Assembly (NCBI GenBank): GCA_048887165.1
Contig: JBHLJZ010000005.1
Location: forward strand, 1-64,000
Length of the DNA: 64,000 bases
Reading direction: 5' to 3'
Origin: SOKP01 sp048887165
GTDB lineage: Archaea; Asgardarchaeota; Lokiarchaeia; Sigyniarchaeales; SOKP01
In this document: positions 54,518 to 63,108 of the stretch, one piece after another
Layout of the letters: the number at the start of each line of letters is the position of its first letter
Position numbering within the stretch: the first letter of the stretch is position 1
Translations under genes and position numbers: made by a program
The notes under the pieces: model-generated
The model's database searches: none
Told to the model about the DNA's origin: nothing
Seen by the model: the letters and a program-made list of their open reading frames with translations, nothing else

Positions 54518-56143
54518 TTAATTGAGTTTTTTCGAAACATATACTCCATCTAATTTATAACCCAATTCATAGAACCAATCTCTTGCACCTATTCCACTTA
54601 TTACAGATAACTTTTTAGCATCGAATTCTTCTGAAGAAATCCTTTCAGCATTTTCCATTAATAGTTTTCCAAATCCTCTATGTTGAACTTGGCTATAACG
54701 GTAAGGTTTAGCATCTTTTGGTACTAACTCACCTACAACCTTTATTTCTCTAACAATAAGAGTCTTACCATCATTTAATTCTTTTCTATGAGCGAATTTG
54801 GATGGATTCCTGAGTCGTAAATACCCAATTAAATAATGATCTTTTAAATTCTCATAAGATAAGAAGACCTCTACTCCTTGCGAAGCTTCATAATTTAAAC
54901 GATATAATTTAATATCATCAAGAGAGTTTTCGTCAAAATTAGTATTTTTTTTAATTATGCCAAATTCACGACATCTAATACAATTACATTTAGTATGTAA
55001 TTCGTCTAATCTATCGTGAACTAATTGTCTTAGATTACTTTTATTACATCCTGCTTCAATTAATGATGCTGGAATATCTCTCATAATTCTTTGTATTCTA
55101 ACATATGGAGGAAGATTTTGTTTTACATTTGCAATCAAGTCGATTAATTTGTCGGTGCTGTAAGGCATATAATTACCTTGGTTCCACCAATTGTATAGTT
55201 TTGTTCCTTTTATTACTAAGCAGGGATAAATTTTTAACATATCAGGGCGATAATTCGGATTTTTATATAAAGTATCAAATGTTTCAATATCTTTAGAATA
55301 ATTTGAACCTGGTAAATTAGGCATCATATGAGCATTTACTTTTAAACCACTATCCTTTGCAATCCTAATTGCTTCTATGCTATCTTGAGTAGTATGTCCT
55401 CTATTAACTAACTCATATATATCATCATAAACAGTTTGTATTCCGAGTTCTACTCGTGTTGCTCCAAAGTTTAACATTCTATCAACATGAGATTCTCTAC
55501 AATAATCTGGTCTTGTTTCTATAGTTAAACCAATTAATCTTCTTTTCGATTTTTCGGCTTGCTTCTTAGCTTCTTCAAGTGATTTAACTTTCTTATTAAT
55601 TACCCCTTCATAAGCACCCTTAATGAATTTTTCTTGATAATCGGTATCAGCTGAAAGGAAGGTCCCTCCCATTATGATTAATTCAATTTTATCTACTTGA
55701 TGCCCTATAGCTTGTAAATCACTAATTCTGCTTTTTACTTGTTTAAAAGAATTATAATCATTATGGATTGAACGCATTGCTGCAGGTTCACGTCCTGTAT
55801 AAGATTGAGCCACCTTATTATCAGGTTGAGAATCCTGACCTGGACAATAAATACACATCCCTGGGCACGGAAGTGGTTTAGTCATTATTGCTATCACAGA
55901 AACTCCGGATAAAGTTCTTGTTGTTCTTCTTTTTAGCATTTGAGTTATAATTTCTCTTTCTGCTTCTGTTGCATAATTGAAGATTGTTGCATTCTTAATA
56001 ACTCTATTATATCTATACTTTTTGCCAATTCGGCTTTTTATATTTGTTATTTTATTTTTTGAAATCTTTGGATGTTTTAATAAAAATTCTATTACTTCTC
56101 TTGAAATTTTTTTTGTTTTCTCTGATTCTGAAAGATCAATCAT
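54518..56143 (-). CDS. elp3: Elp3-like tRNA uridine(34) acetyltransferase (radical SAM plus GNAT)
   Basis: Elp3 forms cm5U34 in anticodons using acetyl-CoA and a radical SAM cluster. CPGMCIYCPGQ (about residues 93-103) holds the three cluster cysteines in the Elp3 pattern. GGTFLSADTDYQEKFIKGAY and IETRPDYCRESHVDRML are family motifs. The GNAT domain is at the C-terminus (YRYSQVQHRGFGKLLMENAE, then ARDWFYELGYKLDGVYVSKK). The 541 residues are complete. Archaeal Elp3 acts alone without Elp1 and Elp2. Confidence 0.95.
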   Translation of the reverse strand: MIDLSESEKTKKISREVIEFLLKHPKISKNKITNIKSRIGKKYRYNRVIKNATIFNYATEAEREIITQMLKRRTTRTLSGVSVIAIMTKPLPCPGMCIYCPGQDSQPDNKVAQSYTGREPAAMRSIHNDYNSFKQVKSRISDLQAIGHQVDKIELIIMGGTFLSADTDYQEKFIKGAYEGVINKKVKSLEEAKKQAEKSKRRLIGLTIETRPDYCRESHVDRMLNFGATRVELGIQTVYDDIYELVNRGHTTQDSIEAIRIAKDSGLKVNAHMMPNLPGSNYSKDIETFDTLYKNPNYRPDMLKIYPCLVIKGTKLYNWWNQGNYMPYSTDKLIDLIANVKQNLPPYVRIQRIMRDIPASLIEAGCNKSNLRQLVHDRLDELHTKCNCIRCREFGIIKKNTNFDENSLDDIKLYRLNYEASQGVEVFLSYENLKDHYLIGYLRLRNPSKFAHRKELNDGKTLIVREIKVVGELVPKDAKPYRYSQVQHRGFGKLLMENAERISSEEFDAKKLSVISGIGARDWFYELGYKLDGVYVSKKLN

Positions 56144-56244
56144 TGTTCATAGTATTCAATAATCTAAAACTGAAAAATTTTTTTGAAAAAACTGTACTAA
56201 ATAAAAATAAGAATAAATAAAAATTAAAATAAGGAAAAAAAAGA

Positions 56245-56706
56245 TTATTTAAGATTTTTTGCAATCTCCTTTCCAAATTCCTTACATTTATCGAGTTCTC
56301 CATCAACAAGAGGGCCTTTTATCCCTTTAACAGCTACTTGCAATCCATTCAAAATTTTCTTTAATTTTGGATTTTTCTGTATTTGCTTTTCCATTTTTTT
56401 CACTGCTCTTCTCATCATACCGCCGGTAGTTATCCCATCTCCGGAATGCGTGTCAAAAACAGCGATTTTTGTATCCTGTTTAACAGAAAGCGAAGAAATA
56501 AACTTCTTAATACTGCTTGCTTGGCTACTCGCATATGTGGGGGAGCCTATAACAATTGCTCCATAATTCTTAATGATATCCATTTCCACAGCATCAACTT
56601 TCAAGACCGTAACTTCATTTCCAGCCTCCTTAATCACTTCGCCGATAGTTTCAGCAGCTTTTTTAGTATTACCGTATTTAGTCTCATAAACTATAAGAAC
56701 TTTCAT
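56245..56706 (-). CDS. Flavodoxin-like protein
   Basis: This short-chain FMN protein has the phosphate-binding loop YETKYGNTKKAAE near the N-terminus, IVIGSPTYASSQASSIKKF and FDTHSGDGITTGG. I use the ATG at 56706 (MKVLIVYETKYG); an in-frame ATG at 56766 would add 20 residues that look uncoded. It likely carries electrons or acts as a flavodoxin-type reductase partner. The FMN-site residues TKYGN depart from the usual T/SxTGN, so its cofactor needs direct test. Confidence 0.8.
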   Translation of the reverse strand: MKVLIVYETKYGNTKKAAETIGEVIKEAGNEVTVLKVDAVEMDIIKNYGAIVIGSPTYASSQASSIKKFISSLSVKQDTKIAVFDTHSGDGITTGGMMRRAVKKMEKQIQKNPKLKKILNGLQVAVKGIKGPLVDGELDKCKEFGKEIAKNLK

Positions 56707-56819
56707 TGAACACACTTTTTGCGCAATATTTAATTTAAAAATTTTGTACTTGTTCTTCTTAATCATTCATAACTATAAAAATATATAATTATAAAAAATA
56801 AGCTGTTAAAGTGCCAGCT

Positions 56820-57683
56820 TTACCTGGTGCTAGAATTATTTATTGAAATTTTTTTTCCAGAAAAATCCCTCTTAAATTTGCCAAAATCATCCATTTTTCT
56901 TAAAAGCTTTAAGTCGAATACAGGTCCATCCTCACATACTAATAAACCTATTGGATCAATGACACATAATCCACATAGACCACACCCACACCTCATAATT
57001 CTCTCGAGACTTACTTGAAGTTCTATATTGTATTTCTCACAAATTTTTAATATCTTGTAGAGCATGCTTTCAGGACCACATGCAAAGACCATGGTGTTAG
57101 AAAGATCAATTTTCTTTTTTTTTTTAATTAATATTTCAAATGCACTAGATGCAAGTCCTTCTAGTCCATAACTACCATCGTCTGTGCAGTAAATAATTTC
57201 TGAGAGATTCGTATCAAGATCTTTAAAATCATTAGCAAATATTAATTCATTATTGTTTGTAGCGCCTTCAATAATTATAGTTTTGAATCGTCGTTTTAAT
57301 AATTCAGAAGCTAGAAATTTAAGAGGAGCAGTTCCTATACCTCCACCAATCAAGATTGAATTAATTGAGTTCTGTTCTGGTAATTTAAAGTAATTTCCTA
57401 ATGGTCCTCTTATTCCTATAAAATCTCCTTTATCTAAATTAAAAAGTTCATTAGAACACTCTCCAACATTTTTAACTGTAATACTCCATCTGCCCTCATT
57501 GTCGCAACCTGAAATCGACATAGGTATTTCATCTACACCAGGAACCCAAACCATAACAAATTGTCCAGGTTTTGGTTTTAAAGGGGTACTTGTATTATCC
57601 AATTGAAAAGTAATTGTTTTTATATCTTTACACTCTTCTATAGTTTCTATAATTTTTACAGTTCTAATGATGTTTTTAGTCAA
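56820..57683 (-). CDS. pyrK: Dihydroorotate dehydrogenase electron-transfer subunit PyrK
   Basis: PyrK passes electrons from PyrD to NAD through FAD and a [2Fe-2S] cluster. It has the FAD-binding domain (PGQFVMVWVPGVDEIPMSIS), NAD-domain GGGIGTAPLKFLASELLKRR, and cluster cysteines CGCGLCGLCVIDP with CEDG. The 287 residues are somewhat longer than the usual 240-260. The start overlaps the pyrD stop by 8 nt. PyrC lies at the far left of the window, so the pathway is split between loci. Confidence 0.92.
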   Translation of the reverse strand: MTKNIIRTVKIIETIEECKDIKTITFQLDNTSTPLKPKPGQFVMVWVPGVDEIPMSISGCDNEGRWSITVKNVGECSNELFNLDKGDFIGIRGPLGNYFKLPEQNSINSILIGGGIGTAPLKFLASELLKRRFKTIIIEGATNNNELIFANDFKDLDTNLSEIIYCTDDGSYGLEGLASSAFEILIKKKKKIDLSNTMVFACGPESMLYKILKICEKYNIELQVSLERIMRCGCGLCGLCVIDPIGLLVCEDGPVFDLKLLRKMDDFGKFKRDFSGKKISINNSSTR

Positions 57684-58602
57684 AATCAGGTACCTCCTGG
57701 ACTTTGAACTGATGCGCTAAACCTTTTAAATCATTTATAGAATTTAGATTATTCTTTTTTAGGTAAATAACTAAATTATGGATTATATCTTTAATTATAT
57801 TAATACCTTTAGATAGTGCAGTACCGATTTGAACAGCAGAAGCTCCAGCTAGGAAAAATTCTATAACTTCTTTCCAATCAAAAACACCTCCACAACCTAT
57901 AATTGGAATTTTCAATACCTTATATAAGTCGTATACTTTTTTAATAGCTATAGGATGTATTGCTTTACCTGAAAGACCTCCACTACCATGAGATAAAATT
58001 GGTCTTCTTACATTTAAATCAATAGTCATAGCAGTTAATGTATTTATAGCAACAACCGCATCTGCTCCAGCTTTCTCAGCAGATAAAGCTATCTTTGTTA
58101 TGTCTGTTACATTCGGATTGAGTTTTACTAACAAAGGGATTGGAATTTCTTTTTTTAAACCAGCTACCAGAGAAAATGTTAAATCTTCATCAACACCTAT
58201 AGATGATACTTTCGCATGCGGACATGAAATATTAATTTCAATAGCATCTGCTCCGGCTAGCATTGCTTTTTTAGCAACATTTATATAAGAAGCATTGTTT
58301 TCTCCAAAAACGCTTACGATTAGTGGAAAACCATATTTTTTAATTTCTATAATTTCAGAAATAAAATTATCGATTCCCGGATTTCCTAAACCGACACTAT
58401 TTAAGAATGTATCTGGATACAATTCAATAATAGAAGGATTTTTATAACCCTTTCTAGGTTTTGGACCAATAGATTTAGTTGTAATGGCTCCCATTCCTAC
58501 ACCGATCAATCTTCTCATAGTAGAAAAAGAGACACCTAAAATACCTGATGCTAAAATGAGAGGAGATTTTAATTTTAATCCAGAAATATTTACTTCAAGC
58601 AT
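57676..58602 (-). CDS. pyrD: Dihydroorotate dehydrogenase, class 1B catalytic subunit
   Basis: PyrD oxidises dihydroorotate to orotate. The FMN barrel starts LEVNISGLKLKSPLILASGI and has IGLGNPGIDN-like SVGLGNPGIDNFI, ADAIEINISCPHAKVSSIG, with the cysteine region of class 1 enzymes, and VAINTLTAMTIDLNVRRPIL. The C-terminus has IIGCGGVFDWKEVIEFFLAG. The 308 residues are complete. Coupling with PyrK identifies it as class 1B (NAD-linked). Confidence 0.94.
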   Translation of the reverse strand: MLEVNISGLKLKSPLILASGILGVSFSTMRRLIGVGMGAITTKSIGPKPRKGYKNPSIIELYPDTFLNSVGLGNPGIDNFISEIIEIKKYGFPLIVSVFGENNASYINVAKKAMLAGADAIEINISCPHAKVSSIGVDEDLTFSLVAGLKKEIPIPLLVKLNPNVTDITKIALSAEKAGADAVVAINTLTAMTIDLNVRRPILSHGSGGLSGKAIHPIAIKKVYDLYKVLKIPIIGCGGVFDWKEVIEFFLAGASAVQIGTALSKGINIIKDIIHNLVIYLKKNNLNSINDLKGLAHQFKVQEVPDFD

Positions 58603-58671
58603 TACTATTATAATTTAAAGCATTATTATTATTATTATTTAAGAATTTATTTCCTAGATAAATTAAGAAAA

Positions 58672-59886
58672 ATGAAGTGCTTAATAATAGATACGTTAAT
58701 TGGAATTTTTGCCGTCGATGAAGTTGGAAATATAGTTAACTTTATTGACTTTAATGACGATTTTCAAAGAGTTATAGTATTTTATTCTTTATTAGACTCC
58801 AAAACTTTGCAAAAAGATTACGAAATTTTTTTAAAAGAGTTAAATACTTCAGGTTTTGATGAATTCTTTTTTGATAACAAACAATTAGAAGAAATTACAT
58901 CCTTAAAATTAAAATATAAAACATTTTATGTTAAAAAATCATTGGAGTTTAGAGACTTCCGTTTTAATTTACAAGAAAAAATTAAAAATATAGGTCTAAG
59001 TAAAACAGAAGAGCAATTTTTAGCTACTTACAAAAAAGTTGAACAAGAGTTAATTAAGAAGAAAGTAAAAGAAGCTGGAGAGCAAGATGACATTATAATT
59101 ATTCAAATTATTGAAACTCTTGATATCCTTAAAAAATCAATAAGTTTATTTATGAACAGGTTAAGAGAATGGTATGGATTACATTTTCCGGAGTTGACTG
59201 ATAAATTAGTTGAAGATAATGTAATCTTAGCAGAAATGATATCCACGTTAGGTAATAGAGAGAATTTTATTATTGATAATATCGCAAGAAATTTTGAGTT
59301 TAAGGAAAAGAGAATTGAAAGAATACAGAGTTTAGCCTCAAATTCAATGGGAGCTGACATTGATTTAACAATTATTCAAGAATTTGCTAACCAAGTTTTG
59401 TCATTAGATAAATATAGGATCGAACTAGAAAGCTATTTAGAAGCCTTAATGGAAGATTTCGCACCAAATCTTACAACAATAGTCGGAAGTTTAATAGGCG
59501 CTAAATTGATATCAAAAGCTGGCAATTTAAAAAAGCTTGCATACATGCCAGCCTCGCGTATCCAATTATTAGGAGCTGAAAAAGCATTATATAGGTTTCT
59601 TAAAACAGGTGAGAAACAACCAAAACATGGCTTAATTTTTCAATGGAACCTAATTCGAAGTAGTAAACCATGGAATAGAGGAAAGATTTCTCGCTTAATT
59701 TCAGGAAAAATAGGAATTGCTGCAAAAGTAGATTATTTTGGTGGGGAATTTATTGCTGATTCGATTTCAAAAGATATTGAAGAAAAGGTAAAAGAAATTG
59801 ATCTTAAATATCCTAAACCTCCAATTGTGGAAAAAAAAGCTCAAAGAATGACTCAAAAGCAAAAAAGGAAGAAAACGAAGAGGTAA
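58672..59886 (+). CDS. nop5: Nop5/Nop58-like box C/D RNP core protein
   Basis: Nop5 bridges L7Ae, the guide RNA and fibrillarin in 2'-O-methylation RNPs. A divergent N-terminal fibrillarin-binding domain precedes the coiled-coil (residues about 115-235) and the Nop domain: APNLTTIVGSLIGAKLISKA, then KLAYMPASRIQLLGAEKALY and KHGLIFQWNLI. A very basic tail (AQRMTQKQKRKKTKR) closes the 404-residue protein. It is followed 7 nt later by fibrillarin, the usual archaeal pair. Confidence 0.95.
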   Translation: MKCLIIDTLIGIFAVDEVGNIVNFIDFNDDFQRVIVFYSLLDSKTLQKDYEIFLKELNTSGFDEFFFDNKQLEEITSLKLKYKTFYVKKSLEFRDFRFNLQEKIKNIGLSKTEEQFLATYKKVEQELIKKKVKEAGEQDDIIIIQIIETLDILKKSISLFMNRLREWYGLHFPELTDKLVEDNVILAEMISTLGNRENFIIDNIARNFEFKEKRIERIQSLASNSMGADIDLTIIQEFANQVLSLDKYRIELESYLEALMEDFAPNLTTIVGSLIGAKLISKAGNLKKLAYMPASRIQLLGAEKALYRFLKTGEKQPKHGLIFQWNLIRSSKPWNRGKISRLISGKIGIAAKVDYFGGEFIADSISKDIEEKVKEIDLKYPKPPIVEKKAQRMTQKQKRKKTKR

Positions 59887-59893
59887 GATTTAG

Positions 59894-60583
59894 ATGTTTG
59901 AAGTAGAAATTAGAAATCATCCAAAATATAGCAATGTATATATTTCTGGAAGTCAAGATAAATTAAGGTTATATACAAAAAATTTAACTCCAGGAAAGCG
60001 AGTGTATGGGGAAAAATTAGTATTGTATAGAGGAGAAGAATATAGAGAATGGGATCCTTATCGAAGTAAATTAGCTGCTGTAATATTAAAAAATCCACAA
60101 TTCAATTTTTTTTCTAATAATTTAAAAACTTTGTATTTAGGAGCGTCATCAGGGACAACAATATCTCACCTATCAGATATCACACCTGATGGTGTTATTT
60201 ATGGAGTCGAATTTGCTGAACGTAGTATTCGACAATTGATTCAGAATACTCAAACTAGGAAAAACATTATCCCGATTTTAGCTGATGCTAATTATCCCAG
60301 TGATTATGCTAAATCTATTTTCACATCAATAAATTTAATTTATCAGGATATTGCGCAACCCAATCAAGCTGAAATTGCCCTAAAAAATTGTAAATATTAC
60401 TTAAAAAGTGATGGTTTACTTATTCTCGCTATTAAGTCTCAATCTATAGACAGTATTCAAAAATCAGATAAAATCTATGCTCATGAGAGAAAAGTTCTCG
60501 AAAATGATGGTTATAAAGTTATTGAAAGCTATAGTATTCACCAATATGCTGCTAATCATATGGTTCTTTTAGTTAAAAAGTGA
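59894..60583 (+). CDS. flpA: Fibrillarin-like rRNA/tRNA 2'-O-methyltransferase
   Basis: Fibrillarin is the SAM-dependent methyltransferase of box C/D RNPs. The SAM site is LYLGASSGTTISHLSDI (about residues 77-93). GVIYGVEFAERSIRQLIQ, PILADANYPSDY and LIYQDIAQPNQAEIALKNCK are conserved, including the catalytic Asp. The N-terminal barrel has RLYTKNLTPGKRVYGEKL. The 229 residues are normal. It is co-transcribed with nop5. Confidence 0.96.
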   Translation: MFEVEIRNHPKYSNVYISGSQDKLRLYTKNLTPGKRVYGEKLVLYRGEEYREWDPYRSKLAAVILKNPQFNFFSNNLKTLYLGASSGTTISHLSDITPDGVIYGVEFAERSIRQLIQNTQTRKNIIPILADANYPSDYAKSIFTSINLIYQDIAQPNQAEIALKNCKYYLKSDGLLILAIKSQSIDSIQKSDKIYAHERKVLENDGYKVIESYSIHQYAANHMVLLVKK

Positions 60584-60584
60584 A

Positions 60585-61304
60585 TTATTTTAAATATTCT
60601 GTAATTTTTTTATTTACTACTTCCTTATAAAAAATTTTTTTTGCAGTATCCCAAGTTTTTCTTGTGAAAGGGGGAAGATTTTTTTTCTTTCTAGCCCAAT
60701 TTTGAAGGTATTCAATAGTTTTATTATCAGATGGGTATCCGGATCCAAAATCACCAAATTTTATTTTTAATTCTTCTATAATAGTATCTCGTTTATGCTT
60801 TGCAATAATTGATGCTGCTGAAACAATAGGATAGAGGTTATCTGCTTTATGTCTTGAAACGATTTTTTTTGGATCGTATTTAAGTAATTTTTTAATCGAT
60901 ATTCCAAATCTGTCTTCATTTACATCTGCTGCATCAATATATATCTCATCAGGTTTTAAAAAATTAATAATTTCAGCCATTTTTAATTCTTCAAGTTTAT
61001 TCATAGTTATTTTTTGTTCTTCTCTATTATCAATCTCTTCAGTATCAATAATTAAAATCTTATGGGAATAACAATTCTTTTTTATAATTTTACTTAATTC
61101 TCTTCTTTTTTCACGAGATAGTTTTTTTGAATCCTTTACTCCAATATGACTCAACAAACTTATATTAGTATTCGTAAAGCATACTCCGCATAAAACCATA
61201 GGACCTAATACTGGGCCTCTACCTGCTTCATCTATTCCGCAAATTAAGATTGAATCACTTTTGGGATTCTTGGATAAATTCAATGAATTCATCTTCATCA
61301 TCAA
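60585..61304 (-). CDS. rnhB: Ribonuclease HII
   Basis: RNase HII removes ribonucleotides from DNA and RNA-DNA hybrids. Active-site motifs are ICGIDEAGRGPVLGPMVLCG (about residues 22-41), with the metal-binding Asp-Glu, plus YIDAADVNEDRFG and VSAASIIAKHKRD. The 239 residues are complete. The first codons overlap the HTH regulator by about 50 nt if the ATG at 61304 is used; ATG codons at 61301, 61298 or 61292 would shorten this to 38 nt or more. Confidence 0.95.
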   Translation of the reverse strand: MMMKMNSLNLSKNPKSDSILICGIDEAGRGPVLGPMVLCGVCFTNTNISLLSHIGVKDSKKLSREKRRELSKIIKKNCYSHKILIIDTEEIDNREEQKITMNKLEELKMAEIINFLKPDEIYIDAADVNEDRFGISIKKLLKYDPKKIVSRHKADNLYPIVSAASIIAKHKRDTIIEELKIKFGDFGSGYPSDNKTIEYLQNWARKKKNLPPFTRKTWDTAKKIFYKEVVNKKITEYLK

Positions 61305-62265
61305 TCTTTTCTAAATCTTTTATTTTTACAATCGGAATGCTCCTCTTTTTTAAACTCTCAGATATTTTCACGTTATTATTAATTATAAAAAGAGAATTCT
61401 TATGAAAGATATTAGTGAAGGTTCGCAAACATTTAAGATTTAATTCATTTATCTTCTTTTGTTCTTCAGAAAGTCCCGAAAAAAGAGGATAAAAATCGCT
61501 ATCTAAAGTATTACTTGGTTTTCTTGAATATAACGACAATTTAAAAGGTATTGGCCCCTTTTTGTACCAATAAGCTGAAATTCCAATATCATTAATTATA
61601 CTTTGAATATGGGATTCAAATTCATTTAATTCTTCCTCACGAGGAACTTCCTCTTGATTAAAATCAAATTTGATATTCCATTCAAAAACATTTATTTTTT
61701 TAAAGATCTCATTACTTTGTAAAATCTCGCATATTTTATTCGCAATTTTCTCTGATGGTCTCATATTTTCTGTCTCATAAGCACATATAGTTCTTTTAGT
61801 GACTTCTAACTTGTCTGATAAGTCTTTTCTACTTATCGATAGTTTTTCTCTCAATGTTTTCATGAGATCCCCATCAAGAAATATTACACCACCGCCACGT
61901 TTTGCGAGGATATATGGATATTTTTGATTATTAAATATATTTTCTAATGTATGTAATGAGATAAATGGCAAATCTTCTCTAATATATATTGTATTTTCTT
62001 CTAATCTATTGTATCTATTCCTAATTCCTATTAGAATTGGTTTGGATTTCAGTAATATTGATAAAGATTTTAAATCTTTTATTATATCAGGGTTAAGATT
62101 ATCAATATTGGGAAAAACTTTTACACTAAAAAATAAGTTATTTTTTTTTACTAGAAGATCAAAACAGAATTTATTTTTTTCACTAGCAAAGTTTTCCAAG
62201 GATAATGTTTCAAAATCAGCTTTTTTTAATATTTGATTGATTTTTTGAAGAATTTGCTCAGTCAT
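61255..62265 (-). CDS. Archaeal HTH (XRE-type) transcriptional regulator
   Basis: The 336-residue protein belongs to an archaeal group with an N-terminal endonuclease-like alpha/beta region (CFDLLVKKNNLFFSVKVFPN) and a central XRE helix-turn-helix (LREKLSISRKDLSDKLEV, then TKRTICAYETENMRPSEK, about residues 137-172). The C-terminal part may be a ligand or dimer domain. DNA target unknown. It reads into rnhB with a long overlap, so the two are expressed together. Confidence 0.82.
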   Translation of the reverse strand: MTEQILQKINQILKKADFETLSLENFASEKNKFCFDLLVKKNNLFFSVKVFPNIDNLNPDIIKDLKSLSILLKSKPILIGIRNRYNRLEENTIYIREDLPFISLHTLENIFNNQKYPYILAKRGGGVIFLDGDLMKTLREKLSISRKDLSDKLEVTKRTICAYETENMRPSEKIANKICEILQSNEIFKKINVFEWNIKFDFNQEEVPREEELNEFESHIQSIINDIGISAYWYKKGPIPFKLSLYSRKPSNTLDSDFYPLFSGLSEEQKKINELNLKCLRTFTNIFHKNSLFIINNNVKISESLKKRSIPIVKIKDLEKIDDEDEFIEFIQESQK

Positions 62266-62389
62266 CAGTTTCCATATGGTAAATGTGTAATATTATAAAA
62301 AAACTTTTTTGTTAATTCAAATATCTAATTTAGACTATTTAATTTAATACAAAATTAATAATTTTTTGTTCAATTTCAACACTTATTTT

Positions 62390-62959
62390 TTAATATCTAC
62401 TAGAAAGCTTGAGGAAATCAGAGTCGGTGATTATACCAATGTATTTATCAAATTCTTTCACTAAAACGGCAGGATAGTTTACTAATAGATTAGAGATATC
62501 TTTAACATTCCAGTTTTTTTCAACTTCTGGGAATGGAAGCTCTTTTATTTTCATTACATCAAGATTAATTATATCTGGATTGTCTGTTATTAACTTTTGA
62601 ATTTTTTTTGATGTTACACTCCCCAAATTTTGATTATTTTCGATAATAGGAAGTTGAGAGATACTAAATTCGCTCATAATGTCGATAGTTTCTTTTACCT
62701 TTGAGTCAGACTTTATTGATCTAATTTTATCAGTCATTATATCTGCAGCAGTAGTTTCTGATTTTTTTCTTTTCATACTTAAATTTTCTAAAAACTCAAA
62801 AATTAATTTAAATTTTGAATAGGGTGGATCCATAGTCCCATTTTCAATTCTTGATATCGTAGACTGAGGTATACCTAATTGCTTCCCTAAATCTTCTTGG
62901 CTAATATTTAAACTTTTCCTCAAAGATTTGATTTCAGATAGATCTGGTAAAATGTTCAT
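62390..62959 (-). CDS. XRE-CBS regulator
   Basis: An N-terminal XRE helix-turn-helix (LRKSLNISQEDLGKQLGIPQ, then STISRIENGTMDPP) is joined to a pair of CBS domains (ADIMTDKIRSIKSDSKVKET, then VDxM-like NLDVMKIKELPFPEVEKNWN). CBS pairs bind adenosyl compounds such as AMP, ATP or SAM. The gene is divergent from SAM synthetase, with a shared gap that holds a perfect inverted repeat. Regulation of that gene in response to SAM is a reasonable hypothesis. Confidence 0.88.
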   Translation of the reverse strand: MNILPDLSEIKSLRKSLNISQEDLGKQLGIPQSTISRIENGTMDPPYSKFKLIFEFLENLSMKRKKSETTAADIMTDKIRSIKSDSKVKETIDIMSEFSISQLPIIENNQNLGSVTSKKIQKLITDNPDIINLDVMKIKELPFPEVEKNWNVKDISNLLVNYPAVLVKEFDKYIGIITDSDFLKLSSRY

Positions 62960-62994
62960 GTTATCAATACGTAAAGTTTATTTACTATTTTTTT

Positions 62995-63013
62995 AATGCA
63001 TATTCCATGCATT
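62995..63013. promoter_or_regulatory. Inverted repeat, candidate operator between the XRE-CBS gene and SAM synthetase
   Basis: AATGCAT (62995-63001) and ATGCATT (63007-63013) are perfect inverted arms separated by ATTCC. The repeat starts 36 nt upstream of the XRE-CBS start codon and lies on the far side of the SAM synthetase TATA box. Its size and symmetry fit a dimeric HTH repressor site, most simply that of the adjacent XRE-CBS protein. Confidence 0.5.
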
Positions 63014-63080
63014 TCCAGCATAATATTTTTAATAATTATTTTAATTAATCATTAATTTAAAAACATACTTAAAATAACTT

Positions 63081-63088
63081 TTTATATA
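63081..63088 (+). promoter_or_regulatory. TATA box of the SAM synthetase gene
   Basis: TTTATATA is centred about 25 nt before the ATG at 63109. In archaea transcription starts about 25 nt downstream of the TATA centre, so the mRNA is predicted to be leaderless or nearly so. No Shine-Dalgarno sequence is seen before the ATG, in agreement. Confidence 0.55.
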
Positions 63089-63108
63089 ATTAGGTTGTTG
63101 GTTAAACA